From assembly GCA_021778375.1 (NCBI GenBank), contig JAJYCM010000001.1, forward strand, positions 1 to 40,585: a stretch of 40,585 nt of DNA, written 5' to 3'. The position numbers and the translations under genes were made by a program. The notes under the pieces were generated by a model. The model saw only the letters and a program-made list of their open reading frames with translations. It did not search any database and was not told the origin of the DNA. Below are positions 17,590 to 26,295 of this stretch, piece by piece. How positions within the stretch are numbered: the stretch's first letter is position 1; every line of letters starts with the position of its first letter. The DNA comes from Bacteroidota bacterium. Lineage in GTDB: Bacteria > Bacteroidota > Ignavibacteria > Ignavibacteriales > Ignavibacteriaceae.

Positions 17590-18585
17590 TTACCGCATTT
17601 TATTTTTAAATATTCTTCTGTTTTTAACAATTTTTTTTGCATAATAAAAAGCTTGCAGCATACTTGATTCATCGGCAATATTTTTCCCGGCAATATCATA
17701 GGCGGTTCCATGATCCGGGGAGGTTCTTATTATAGGCAAACCGGCGGTGTAATTAACTCCTTTCCCAAAATTTAATAGCTTAAAAGGAATTAAAACCTGG
17801 TCATGGTACATCCCAAACGTTAAATTATATTTTTTATATAACCGGTTAGCAAAAAAAGCATCTGGCGGAAATGGTCCGCTAAAATATTTAGCATATCTAT
17901 TTTTTCCCAATAAAGGTATTATTATTTCCTCCTCTTCCCTTCCGATAAAACCGTTTTCACCTGCATGAGGATTTAATCCCAGCACTGCGACTTTAGGAGT
18001 CTCAATTAGCAAATCTTCTTTAAGCATTTTAATAACCACATCAAATTTATTTTGGAGTGTATCGGAAGTAATTAGACTTGGTACATGTTTAATAGGCTCG
18101 TGAATCGTCATTAATGCCGCGTTCATTTTTGAGGAAAGAAAAGTCATTGCATAATCAGAAGTTTTGCTCAAAGAAGAAAGCATTTCAGTATGCCCTGGAA
18201 AATTTATTCCCGCTAATTTCAACGCAGTTTTTGAAATTGGAGAAGTAATTATCGCGTCGACAAAATTCCTTTTTGTATAATCAAATGCCAATTGAATTGC
18301 TTTATAAGCAACTGCTCCGCTCTCTTTCGTCGGAGTGCCTGTCTTTTGTTTAATCTCTCCCATATCTACAATTGTTATAGATTCCGTTTCAGTATATTTA
18401 ATATTGCGTGAGAATTGATACTTAAAATGCGATTTCGTTTTTTTTATTGTATTAAGAAAAACATCATTCGGGCAAATAAAATAAAATTTGTCATCCTTGT
18501 TAGAATGAATTTTATTTAATGTTTTAACCACAATTTCCGGACCTATTCCATTAACATCACCGCAAGTAAAAACAAACTTATTCAA
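17590..18585 (-). CDS. pdxA: 4-hydroxythreonine-4-phosphate dehydrogenase PdxA
   Basis: PdxA oxidises 4-phosphohydroxy-L-threonine in the DXP-dependent route to pyridoxal phosphate. The 331-residue protein starts with the family signature GDVNGIGPEI and contains TSPISKTALKLAGINFPGHT with a metal-binding His, LGLNPHAGENG with a second, and the YHDQVLIPFK and RTSPDHGTAYDIAG motifs. The length is normal. It sits two bases after the GWxTD protein gene and three before the ftsE-like gene, so all three are probably on one transcript. Confidence 0.96.
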   Translation of the reverse strand: MNKFVFTCGDVNGIGPEIVVKTLNKIHSNKDDKFYFICPNDVFLNTIKKTKSHFKYQFSRNIKYTETESITIVDMGEIKQKTGTPTKESGAVAYKAIQLAFDYTKRNFVDAIITSPISKTALKLAGINFPGHTEMLSSLSKTSDYAMTFLSSKMNAALMTIHEPIKHVPSLITSDTLQNKFDVVIKMLKEDLLIETPKVAVLGLNPHAGENGFIGREEEEIIIPLLGKNRYAKYFSGPFPPDAFFANRLYKKYNLTFGMYHDQVLIPFKLLNFGKGVNYTAGLPIIRTSPDHGTAYDIAGKNIADESSMLQAFYYAKKIVKNRRIFKNKMR

Positions 18586-18587
18586 TT

Positions 18588-19877
18588 TTATTTCCTCAAC
18601 ATAAAATTACCGGTACCGTCATTATCCACAAAAATAAAATCTCTTGGCGGTTTTTCATAAATCCATGTTTCGACAACTTTACCGTATTGGGTTGATGCAC
18701 GTTCAATCTTTTGCGGTTTTCCGAATTGTATATAAATTTCCCCGCGATCCGTTTCTATTCCACTTTTATCGGAAAATATTGCGAATGTCTTTGCAGCATA
18801 ATCTATACGAGAATAATATTCTTCCATCAAAGGATTAAAAGTACCGTGAGAATTTATATTGTACTTTTTCCAATAATTATAAAGCTCTTTTTTATAATCG
18901 TTAGAATTTGCCTTAAGCATATTGGAAATAACAGAATCTTTTTCTATAAACTTTAGCATCTTAATTGCATTCCCCGGATTTCGAAGCGAATATGGTTTGT
19001 TAAACCAAATAATTTTTTTATTATATGATTTAAGCGGAATTGAATTTTTATTCCGGCTAACAATTATTTCAGCATTGCCCTCTAAAAGCTTTCTGTTTAT
19101 ATCCGGAATTACAAAATTATTTGTAGCTTCAGGAGTCAACCCGTTGCCGAGTAAAATATTATCTTTACACTCTCTTAGAACAATCTTGGATTTGAAATAA
19201 TTTGATACTTCAGAATTAAAAACAGTATCGGAGTCATTCTTAATTGTTACAAAAATACTTTCCCGGGTTGTGTCCAAACACGGAAGTACAAGACTAAAGT
19301 TATCTTCGCTAAATGGAAATGAATCATCATAGTTAGCAAGTTCAAAGTATTTTTTATTTTGGCACTCAATCAGATCGGATTTAACAATTAGCGGAGATAT
19401 TATAGTTGATTGATTACTGGAAGGTACATCTATTCTAATTGGAGCAAGTTTAATTTCGTTATTTATATTTAGATCTGTTAAAAATGGTAAAATATTATAT
19501 ATACCGTTTTTCAAATGAAAATTAATAAAACCCTGGACATAATAATTATGATCAAGAGTTTGGTCAAAAGTATCAACGGAAATAGTTTTATTTTGAATTT
19601 GGCGAACAACATGCTTCAATACGGAGTCAAAAACTTCGATTGAAAGGCTAAACGAAGCAGAATATTTTCCGCTACTTTTGACGAAAACCAAACTTGGATA
19701 ACTTATCTTGTAAACAAAATAAGTATGATTTGAAGAATCTTCGGGTATCGAATGAACTTCCGAAAAATAAAATGATGTTTCCTTTGCATTTTTTTCCCCT
19801 TCCCTTCTGAAATTATGAGGTTGAGCAAAGAGTTGCAAAATTATAATAAATGAAAGAAATATAATTTTTTTTATCAC
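18588..19877 (-). CDS. Exported GWxTD-domain protein
   Basis: A 429-residue protein with a signal peptide (IKKIIFLSFIIILQLFAQ, cleavage probably after FAQ). The middle is beta-rich and unrecognised. The last 60 residues form a GWxTD domain, recognised by TDRGEIYIQFGKPQKIE and ETWIYEKPPRDFIFVDNDG. The name-giving Trp is replaced: the motif reads GIETD instead of GWxTD. These proteins occur mostly in Bacteroidota, Chlorobi-like and Acidobacteria genomes and have no established function. It lies 27 bases downstream of rho and two bases upstream of pdxA. Confidence 0.8.
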   Translation of the reverse strand: MIKKIIFLSFIIILQLFAQPHNFRREGEKNAKETSFYFSEVHSIPEDSSNHTYFVYKISYPSLVFVKSSGKYSASFSLSIEVFDSVLKHVVRQIQNKTISVDTFDQTLDHNYYVQGFINFHLKNGIYNILPFLTDLNINNEIKLAPIRIDVPSSNQSTIISPLIVKSDLIECQNKKYFELANYDDSFPFSEDNFSLVLPCLDTTRESIFVTIKNDSDTVFNSEVSNYFKSKIVLRECKDNILLGNGLTPEATNNFVIPDINRKLLEGNAEIIVSRNKNSIPLKSYNKKIIWFNKPYSLRNPGNAIKMLKFIEKDSVISNMLKANSNDYKKELYNYWKKYNINSHGTFNPLMEEYYSRIDYAAKTFAIFSDKSGIETDRGEIYIQFGKPQKIERASTQYGKVVETWIYEKPPRDFIFVDNDGTGNFMLRK

Positions 19878-19904
19878 TTTGCTTCAAGGGTAAAAAAAGA
19901 AAGT

Positions 19905-21158
19905 TTAGCTATTCATGTTATTTAAGAAGTCTTTATTATTTTTTGTCCCTCTGATTTTATCAAGTAAAAAGTCCATTGCTTCGACAGGACTGAAATCACT
20001 AAGAATTTTTCTAAGTATCCAAACTTTAGCAAGGTCGTCTTCTTTCATCAACAAATCTTCGCGTCGAGTCCCTGATCGATTAACATCAATAGCAGGGAAA
20101 ACTCTTCTATCACTTAGATCGCGGTTAAGAACCAATTCCATATTACCTGTGCCTTTAAATTCTTCAAAGATAACGTCATCCATTCTACTGCCTGTATCAA
20201 TTAGAGCAGTAGCTATAATTGTTAAGCTTCCTCCGTCTTCAGTATTTCTAGCGGCACCGAAAAATCTTTTGGGTTTGTGAAGCGCATTTGCATCAACACC
20301 TCCCGAAAGAATTCTTCCGCTGTGAGGGACAACAATATTATGTGCTCTCGCAAGCCTGGTAATACTATCGAGTAAAATAACAACATCTTCATTAGCTTCT
20401 ACAAGGCGTTTAGCTTTCTCAATTACCATATCTGCTACCTGGACGTGACGTTCCGGGGGTTCATCAAAAGTTGAACTTATTACTTCCCCTTTAACAGATC
20501 GTTCCATATCGGTTACTTCTTCCGGACGTTCGTCAATTAGAAGAATAATCAATTTTATCTCGGGATGATTTCTTGTAATTGAGTTTGCTATTTTTTGAAG
20601 AAGAATAGTTTTGCCGCTTTTGGGAGGTGATACAATTAAACCGCGTTGCCCCTTACCAATTGGAGAAAGCAAATCCATAATTCTCATCGCGTATTCACCG
20701 GGTATAGTTTCAAGATTTATTCTTTTAGTTGGATAAACCGGGACAAGGTTATCAAACAAAGTTCTTTCTCTAATTCCTTCGGGCTCAAGTCCGTTTACGG
20801 CTTCAACACGTAACAGAGCAAAGAATCGCTCACCTTCTTTCGGTGGACGAACCTGCCCGCTTACAAAATCTCCTGTTCTTAAACTAAATTTCTTGATTTG
20901 AGACGGAGAGACGTAAATATCGTCGGGTGAAGGTAAATAGTTATAGTCGGAAGATCTTAAAAACCCGTAACCGTCGGGTAAAACTTCAAGCACACCCTTT
21001 GAAAAAGTTAATCCGTCTTTAGCAGTTTGAGCTTCTAAAATTTTGAAGATTAACTCTTGTTTTCTCAAGTCGCTGTATGCGGCTATGTTTAATTCTTTAG
21101 CAATCGTGTTTAGTTCTACGATTTTTTTAGACTTGAGTTCGGAAATATCCATTGGCAT
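19905..21158 (-). CDS. rho: Transcription termination factor Rho
   Basis: Rho is the hexameric RNA helicase that ends transcription at rut sites. The 417-residue protein has the N-terminal Rho-N helix domain (1-45), the cold-shock-like RNA-binding domain (about 52-125, with GVLEVLPDGYGFLRS), and the RecA-like motor with Walker A PPKSGKT (about residue 175), Walker B VVILLDSITRLARA, the Q-loop SGGVDANALHKPKRFFGAAR and the R-loop region. It lacks the long N-terminal insertion seen in some Bacteroidota. AGGA lies eight bases before the ATG. A candidate promoter at 21315-21343 implies a leader of about 150 bases. Confidence 0.98.
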   Translation of the reverse strand: MPMDISELKSKKIVELNTIAKELNIAAYSDLRKQELIFKILEAQTAKDGLTFSKGVLEVLPDGYGFLRSSDYNYLPSPDDIYVSPSQIKKFSLRTGDFVSGQVRPPKEGERFFALLRVEAVNGLEPEGIRERTLFDNLVPVYPTKRINLETIPGEYAMRIMDLLSPIGKGQRGLIVSPPKSGKTILLQKIANSITRNHPEIKLIILLIDERPEEVTDMERSVKGEVISSTFDEPPERHVQVADMVIEKAKRLVEANEDVVILLDSITRLARAHNIVVPHSGRILSGGVDANALHKPKRFFGAARNTEDGGSLTIIATALIDTGSRMDDVIFEEFKGTGNMELVLNRDLSDRRVFPAIDVNRSGTRREDLLMKEDDLAKVWILRKILSDFSPVEAMDFLLDKIRGTKNNKDFLNNMNS

Positions 21159-21314
21159 TATAGTGATCCTATTAAATTATGATGAGATTTATTGTTAATG
21201 ATTTGAGTTTTATAACACACTTTTGATGTCGTATTTTTCTGATTTACGGTCTAGAGGTTTAACTATTTCTTATTCAATTGTTTAATTATTGAAAGGAACA
21301 AGAGGAATGATCCA

Positions 21315-21343
21315 AACATAAGCTTATTAAAAAAAAATGTCAA
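21315..21343 (-). promoter_or_regulatory. Candidate rho promoter
   Basis: On the minus strand a perfect TTGACA (21343-21338) is followed after 17 bases by TATGTT (21320-21315). It lies just past the folC stop, so rho would be transcribed separately from the folate/pyrimidine genes. The predicted start near 21308 leaves a leader of about 150 bases before rho. Confidence 0.5.
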
Positions 21344-21350
21344 GTGTTTT

Positions 21351-22607
21351 TTAATCCTTCTCCAAAAGAGTTTTTATCTCTCCTAAAAGATACATACTTC
21401 CAACTACAATTAGACAATTCTCCTGATTTTGTTCCTTAAATCTTTTTACAAACTCTGCAGGATTAAATTCCGCAATTACTTTAATCTCTAATTCTCCGGC
21501 AATATTTTGCAGCTCATCAATCTTACAAGCTCTTTCATTTTCTATTTGAGTGATATGTATTTCATCAAAATATATATTTAACATTGATAAAATCTCTTTT
21601 ATAGACTTATCTTTCATTACACCGAAAAGTAAAACTCTCTTTTTATATTTAGCGTAATCCTTCTTAAATTCAGTTAAAAAATTTTGAATGCTTTCCGGAT
21701 TATGCGCTGAGTCAAAGATAATATCAGGCTTGTGCCAATAAAGTTCATATCTACCTTGTAAACCGGTATTTTTTATCACATTCATTATTCCATGGCTAAT
21801 CGTACGGATTTCGTCTGTTTCAAAAATTTTAGTTACTGCCAATGCGGCAAGAGCAGCATTATACTTCTGATAATTTCCTCGCAACGGCATTTTGAAATCA
21901 TCAAGCTCGAGTTCTTCAGTATATAATTCCAATAAATTATTTTTTTCTATAACATAATCTGTTATTTTATAAAGGCTGCTTCCGGTTTGTAAACATTTTT
22001 GTTCGATAATTTCTTCCGCCGCAACCGGTAACTTTCCTATAAAAACATGTGAACCCTCTTTTATGATTGCCGCTTTTTCAGATGCAATTTCCCTTAAAGT
22101 TGTTCCCAATATATTTGTATGCTCAAGGCTAATTGAGGTTATTATAACCGCAAGCGGAGAAAGAACATTAGTAGCGTCAAGTCTTCCGCCAAGCCCTGTT
22201 TCAATTACTGCATAGTCTACATTTTGTTCATAAAAATATTGAAACGCCATCGCGGTTGTTACTTCAAAAAACGTAAGCTTATTCTGATCAATAAAATTTA
22301 CATTATTTGATATAAAATCTGCAACATAATCATCGGGAATTTGGTGGTTATCGGTTTTGATTCTTTCGTTGAAACGAATAAAATGAGGCGAAGTATAAAG
22401 TCCGGTTTTATATTTAAACTCCATCAGCATACTTGCAAGAAACGAAGAAGTGCTTCCCTTCCCATTTGAGCCTGCAATATGAAATACCTTCAATTTTTTC
22501 TGCGGATTATCTAAAAAATCAAGGAAGTTTGTTATATTTTCCAATCCGAGTTTTATGCCGAAGGTATGAAGCGAAAAAAGTTTTTCTAATGCTTTGTCTA
22601 CATTCAT
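21351..22607 (-). CDS. folC: Folylpolyglutamate synthase / dihydrofolate synthase FolC
   Basis: FolC adds glutamate to dihydropteroate and/or to tetrahydrofolate. The 418-residue Mur-ligase-family protein has the P-loop HIAGSNGKGSTSSFLASML near residue 45, the folate-site sequence TGLYTSPHF, the EVTTAMAFQYF segment, ETGLGGRLDATN and, in the C-terminal domain, FDSAHNPESIQ. Its ATG is one base after the pyrD stop, so it is coupled to pyrD translation. Whether it has both activities cannot be told from sequence alone. Confidence 0.95.
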   Translation of the reverse strand: MNVDKALEKLFSLHTFGIKLGLENITNFLDFLDNPQKKLKVFHIAGSNGKGSTSSFLASMLMEFKYKTGLYTSPHFIRFNERIKTDNHQIPDDYVADFISNNVNFIDQNKLTFFEVTTAMAFQYFYEQNVDYAVIETGLGGRLDATNVLSPLAVIITSISLEHTNILGTTLREIASEKAAIIKEGSHVFIGKLPVAAEEIIEQKCLQTGSSLYKITDYVIEKNNLLELYTEELELDDFKMPLRGNYQKYNAALAALAVTKIFETDEIRTISHGIMNVIKNTGLQGRYELYWHKPDIIFDSAHNPESIQNFLTEFKKDYAKYKKRVLLFGVMKDKSIKEILSMLNIYFDEIHITQIENERACKIDELQNIAGELEIKVIAEFNPAEFVKRFKEQNQENCLIVVGSMYLLGEIKTLLEKD

Positions 22608-22608
22608 T

Positions 22609-23526
22609 TTATATTTTATAAGAACCTGTTAATTCACTAATTTTTTCTATACTGTAAGAAGTGCAATAATTTTCTAAATCTTTTATAATTTCTTCTGCCA
22701 CATTTGGATTTATAAAATTTGCAGTTCCAATTTGAATTGCAGAAGAACCTGCAATCATAAACTCCACAACGTCTTTCCAATTCATTATTCCTCCAATACC
22801 GATGATCGGAATGTCTACCAACCTTTTTATTTCAAGAACTTTTGCCAAAGCAACCGGTTTAATTGCCGGACCTGAAAGTCCCCCGGTTACGTTATGAAGT
22901 TTAGGCCTCTTTGTAAAGATATTGAATGACGTTCCGACTAGCGTGTTGATAGCTGAGACAGCATCTCCACCTTCCTCTTTTACAACTTTTGCAAACTCGG
23001 AAATGTAAGATACATTAGGCGACAATTTAATTATTACCGGCTTGTTAGTGCATGCTTTAACTTTTTCTGTAATCTTTCCGACCGCGTGAATATCATTGCC
23101 AAACTGAAGTCCACCTTCTTTAACATTGGGGCATGAAACATTTATTTCAAATGCTTTAATAGTATCTTCATATGTTAATATTTTTGTGCACTCGACATAC
23201 TCTTCAATTGAACTTGCGGCAATATTGCAAATTAACGGAACATCATAATTCTTTAAAAAGGGAATTTTTTCTTTCAAAAATACTTCGACTCCAACATTAG
23301 CTAAGCCTATTGCATTTAACATTCCCGCAGGGGTTTCTATAATTCTCTGAGGAGGGTTTCCTTTTCGAGGCTTAAGGCTTAAAGATTTTGTAACTATACC
23401 GCCAATTTTATTTAAATCAATAAACTCCGACATTTCGTTGCCGTAACCTACCGTACCTGATGCCAACAAAACCGGGTTCCTTAATTTTAATGAGCCAATT
23501 GTCACGCTTAAATCAATCTTGCTCAT
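22609..23526 (-). CDS. pyrD: Dihydroorotate dehydrogenase, catalytic subunit (class 1B)
   Basis: This is the FMN subunit of the NAD-dependent dihydroorotate dehydrogenase in pyrimidine synthesis. At 305 residues it matches class 1B. ASGTVGYG near residue 23, KSLSLKPRKGNPPQR near 47, and INVSCPNVKEGG with the catalytic-base Cys132 are present; the latter separates class 1 from the Ser-based class 2. GLSGPAIKPVAL and IPIIGIGGI form the FMN-binding C-terminal part. Its start overlaps the pyrK stop by four bases (ATGA), as expected for partners forming a heterotetramer. Confidence 0.96.
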   Translation of the reverse strand: MSKIDLSVTIGSLKLRNPVLLASGTVGYGNEMSEFIDLNKIGGIVTKSLSLKPRKGNPPQRIIETPAGMLNAIGLANVGVEVFLKEKIPFLKNYDVPLICNIAASSIEEYVECTKILTYEDTIKAFEINVSCPNVKEGGLQFGNDIHAVGKITEKVKACTNKPVIIKLSPNVSYISEFAKVVKEEGGDAVSAINTLVGTSFNIFTKRPKLHNVTGGLSGPAIKPVALAKVLEIKRLVDIPIIGIGGIMNWKDVVEFMIAGSSAIQIGTANFINPNVAEEIIKDLENYCTSYSIEKISELTGSYKI

Positions 23527-24284
23527 AATACAATATCCCTAACATTAAAAACCGGTCCATCTTTACACACTAAAGAATATTTTTCTTTATTGCTTGTCGA
23601 TTCAACCGGGCAGCCCTGGCATATCCCAAAACCGCAAGCCATTGCACTTTCAATCGAAACTTCACATTCAAAATTATTTTTAATGCTAAATTCCTTAATT
23701 GCCTTCAACATAGCATTTGGACCACAGGAGAATATTTTAATCTTTCCTTTATTTAATATTTCTAAATTTTCATTCAATAAATCTATAACAGTTCCTTTAA
23801 ATCCCAAGGAGCCGTCGTCTGTTGAAATTAAAATATTTTTAAGTCCATAAGTTATTACTTCGTTATTAGTTTTTCCGCCTACAAAGGAAATAATTCTTTT
23901 ATCATTAGGGAGCTTTTTTACAAAATAAGGAAACGGCGCTGCTCCTAATCCTCCGGCAACAATTACCGCGGTTTGATAATCATCATCAAGATTAAAACCA
24001 TGACCAAGCGGACCTAATATATCAATGGTTTCACCTTTTCTTTTTTGAGCAAGAATTTTTGTCCCCTCGCCAAGTACATTAAACATTAAGAAAATAAAAT
24101 CCCCTTCTACGTCGCAAACACTAAAAGGGCGCCTTAACAATGGCGAGTAAGTTTCTGAAACGCGTATATTTAGAAATTGTCCTGGCTTAATTTCTGAAGA
24201 AATTTCCGGAGAATATACCTTTATTACGAGAATATTATTTTCAAGTTCAATAGTTTTTTCAACTAGAGATTTAACAATAAACAA
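23523..24284 (-). CDS. pyrK: Dihydroorotate dehydrogenase electron-transfer subunit PyrK
   Basis: PyrK carries FAD and a [2Fe-2S] cluster and passes electrons from PyrD to NAD. The 253-residue protein has the FAD-binding RRPFS (51-55), the NAD-domain GGLGAAPFP (111-119), FSCGPNAML (186-194) and a C-terminal cluster of four Cys (217, 222, 225 and 240) within ACGFGICQGCPV and the following loop. The start is a TTG at 24284 with AAGGA about six bases upstream. It overlaps pyrD by four bases and follows manC by 44 bases. Confidence 0.95.
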   Translation of the reverse strand: MFIVKSLVEKTIELENNILVIKVYSPEISSEIKPGQFLNIRVSETYSPLLRRPFSVCDVEGDFIFLMFNVLGEGTKILAQKRKGETIDILGPLGHGFNLDDDYQTAVIVAGGLGAAPFPYFVKKLPNDKRIISFVGGKTNNEVITYGLKNILISTDDGSLGFKGTVIDLLNENLEILNKGKIKIFSCGPNAMLKAIKEFSIKNNFECEVSIESAMACGFGICQGCPVESTSNKEKYSLVCKDGPVFNVRDIVL

Positions 24285-24328
24285 ATGACTTCCTTTTTAT
24301 TTGAGAATCAATAACATGCTATTTATTT

Positions 24329-25396
24329 TTAAAGATGTTCCGCAATCTTGTTTATCTTGAGATAATCTACGATCTTTTTAACTTCCTGAGATTGATCGCG
24401 GCGGCAAATAAGCAAAGCATCTTTTGTGTTTATCACTATTAAATTCTCGGCGCCAATAACTGCCGTAAATTTATCCGGAGAATAAATATAAGAATCTGCA
24501 GTTGCTTCTGTAAATATATTTCCGATAGTTGCATTACCGTCCTCGTTTTTTTCCGAAAGCTGATAAACTTCTTCCCAGCTTCCGACATCACTCCAGGAAA
24601 ATTCACCTTTTGTCAAATAAACTTTTTTTGATTTCTCCATAATGCCATAATCAATTGAAATACTTCTTAGCATTCCGTAAACATTGGACAGAACGCTTTC
24701 AAACGAAGGAGTGTTTACAAAATCTTTTATTTTATCCAACCCCTCATAAAGGTCAGGCATTAATAATGTTATTTCTTTAAGAATAACATCTGCGCGCCAG
24801 ATAAACATACCGCTGTTCCAGAAAAAATCTCCGCTTTCTAAAAACCGGGCTGCAGTAGCATAATTTGGCTTTTCGGCAAAAGACAAAACCTTAAATATAT
24901 TTTCCGACACATTAGTTTCATCAATCTGGATATAACCGTAACCTGTTTCAGGTCTGGACGGTTTTATTCCAATTGTTACTAACGCTTCTGAATGATATGC
25001 AAAATCAATAGCTGATCTTAATGTTTGATGGAATAATTCCTTTTCTTTAATAATATGATCAGCAGGTAATACAACCATTACACCGTCTTTACATTTTTGT
25101 CCTATAATTATTGAGGCAAGCCCAATACACGCCGCGGTATTTCTTCCGAATGGCTCTTCAATAATATTCTCAACCGGCACTCCGTGAAGTTGTCTTACAA
25201 TTTCCGGTTTTTGAATTTTATTTGTAATAATAAAAATATTCTCTTTCTGTACAATACCATCCAATCTTTCCACGGTACTTTGAATCATGGTATTTTCACC
25301 AAATATCTTTAGAAGCTGCTTAGGGGTTTTTTCCTTGCTTCTTGGCCAGAACCTTGAGCCAACTCCGCCAGCCATTATAACAGCATAAATCTCCAT
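24329..25396 (-). CDS. manC: Mannose-1-phosphate guanylyltransferase
   Basis: This enzyme makes GDP-mannose from mannose-1-phosphate and GTP, feeding glycan synthesis. The 355-residue protein begins with the nucleotidyltransferase signature MAGGVGSRFWPRSKEKTPKQ and has VVLPADHII, TGYGYIQ, FAEKPN and the WNSGMFIWRAD metal/sugar-site motif, then GEFSWSDVGSW near residue 265. It lacks the C-terminal phosphomannose isomerase domain of long ManC/AlgA enzymes. Its ATG overlaps the upstream stop by one base (TAATG), so translation is coupled to the unknown 299-residue gene. Confidence 0.93.
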   Translation of the reverse strand: MEIYAVIMAGGVGSRFWPRSKEKTPKQLLKIFGENTMIQSTVERLDGIVQKENIFIITNKIQKPEIVRQLHGVPVENIIEEPFGRNTAACIGLASIIIGQKCKDGVMVVLPADHIIKEKELFHQTLRSAIDFAYHSEALVTIGIKPSRPETGYGYIQIDETNVSENIFKVLSFAEKPNYATAARFLESGDFFWNSGMFIWRADVILKEITLLMPDLYEGLDKIKDFVNTPSFESVLSNVYGMLRSISIDYGIMEKSKKVYLTKGEFSWSDVGSWEEVYQLSEKNEDGNATIGNIFTEATADSYIYSPDKFTAVIGAENLIVINTKDALLICRRDQSQEVKKIVDYLKINKIAEHL

Positions 25397-26295
25397 TAAA
25401 TATTTTCCTTACTGTTTAGAGTTTGAATTTCTTTGCCGAATTCTTCGGCTCGATTTAAATAATTATTAATATCTACTTCCTTACCTCTAACCAGCGCTAC
25501 AATTACAATGAGACAAGCACGAACCGATTCAATTACTTCTTTTCCCGGCATTAACTCTCTTGTTTTAATTAATTGAAGCGCCTTTGAAATTATCCAGTGC
25601 ATATTTGCAATTATGTCAAAACCGATCTTCGCGGATATATCTCCATTTGTTTTCATAACTTTTGCGAAGCTTGAAAGCTCTTCGGAACTTACTTCATTTT
25701 TTGAAAGCTGCTTTAGCATTCCGTCAATCGGTTTAATGGTTTCCAGTATTTCATTTTCATAATTTTGAAAGAACAAATCCTCATCTTCTTTGTCCTCTTC
25801 AAATATTATTTTCTCTTTCAGCTTATTGCTTTCTGATTCTGCAAATAAGCTGCTATCCGGTTTTCTCTTAGAAAGGTCAACGTTAATACCATTTTCATTT
25901 GAAGCAGGGATGGATTGAGGGATTTCGGAGTTAGTGCCTTCAACAGAATTTTCTTTTAACTTTTCTAATGCACTCTTAAAAGTTGCCGGGTTAACCATGT
26001 CAAGCATGTGGCTTAAATCTTTAATTAAGAATTGACTGTGTTCTTTGAATTTATCGGAAAGCTTAAACAAATCAATTTGGTTTTGTGTTAGGTAGGAATA
26101 AATTTCATTAAGCCTAATAGCAAGAGTCGAAAGTTCGGTAATTTTTTTCATACCCTTGATGTCAACTTCAAGGTTCTCAGATTTAACAATTGTTTCACGC
26201 AGTAAAGCTACTACTTCAATTTTTTGTGTACTTAACCTAAGATTATTTGAAGCGGCAGAAATACTCTGGATTATATATTGTTTAATTAATTCCAT
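25396..26295 (-). CDS. Unrecognised helical cytoplasmic protein
   Basis: A 299-residue protein that I do not recognise. No signal peptide or membrane helix is visible. The N-terminal 115 residues are predicted helical with regular hydrophobic spacing (for example MKKITELSTLAIRLNEIYSYL), residues about 118-185 form a polar, acidic linker (FEEDKEDEDLFFQNYENE), and a C-terminal helical domain follows (about 185-295), with SAKIGFDIIANMHWIISKAL and VRACLIVIVALVRGKEVDI as its most conserved-looking parts. The lone His in ANMHW does not match the HPt phosphotransfer motif. The gene is packed without spacing between alr (stop immediately adjacent) and manC (one-base overlap), so a role in envelope precursor supply or its control is possible but unproven. 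Confidence 0.75.
   Translation of the reverse strand: MELIKQYIIQSISAASNNLRLSTQKIEVVALLRETIVKSENLEVDIKGMKKITELSTLAIRLNEIYSYLTQNQIDLFKLSDKFKEHSQFLIKDLSHMLDMVNPATFKSALEKLKENSVEGTNSEIPQSIPASNENGINVDLSKRKPDSSLFAESESNKLKEKIIFEEDKEDEDLFFQNYENEILETIKPIDGMLKQLSKNEVSSEELSSFAKVMKTNGDISAKIGFDIIANMHWIISKALQLIKTRELMPGKEVIESVRACLIVIVALVRGKEVDINNYLNRAEEFGKEIQTLNSKENI

Noticed and set aside
19915..20280. Open frame of 121 codons antisense to rho
   Set aside because: Rho motifs on the minus strand explain this stretch; low-complexity Ser/Leu-rich translation is typical of a shadow frame.
25396..26295. HPt phosphotransfer domain in the unknown 299-residue protein
   Set aside because: The only candidate His (in ANMHW) is not in an HxxKG-type motif and no two-component genes are near.
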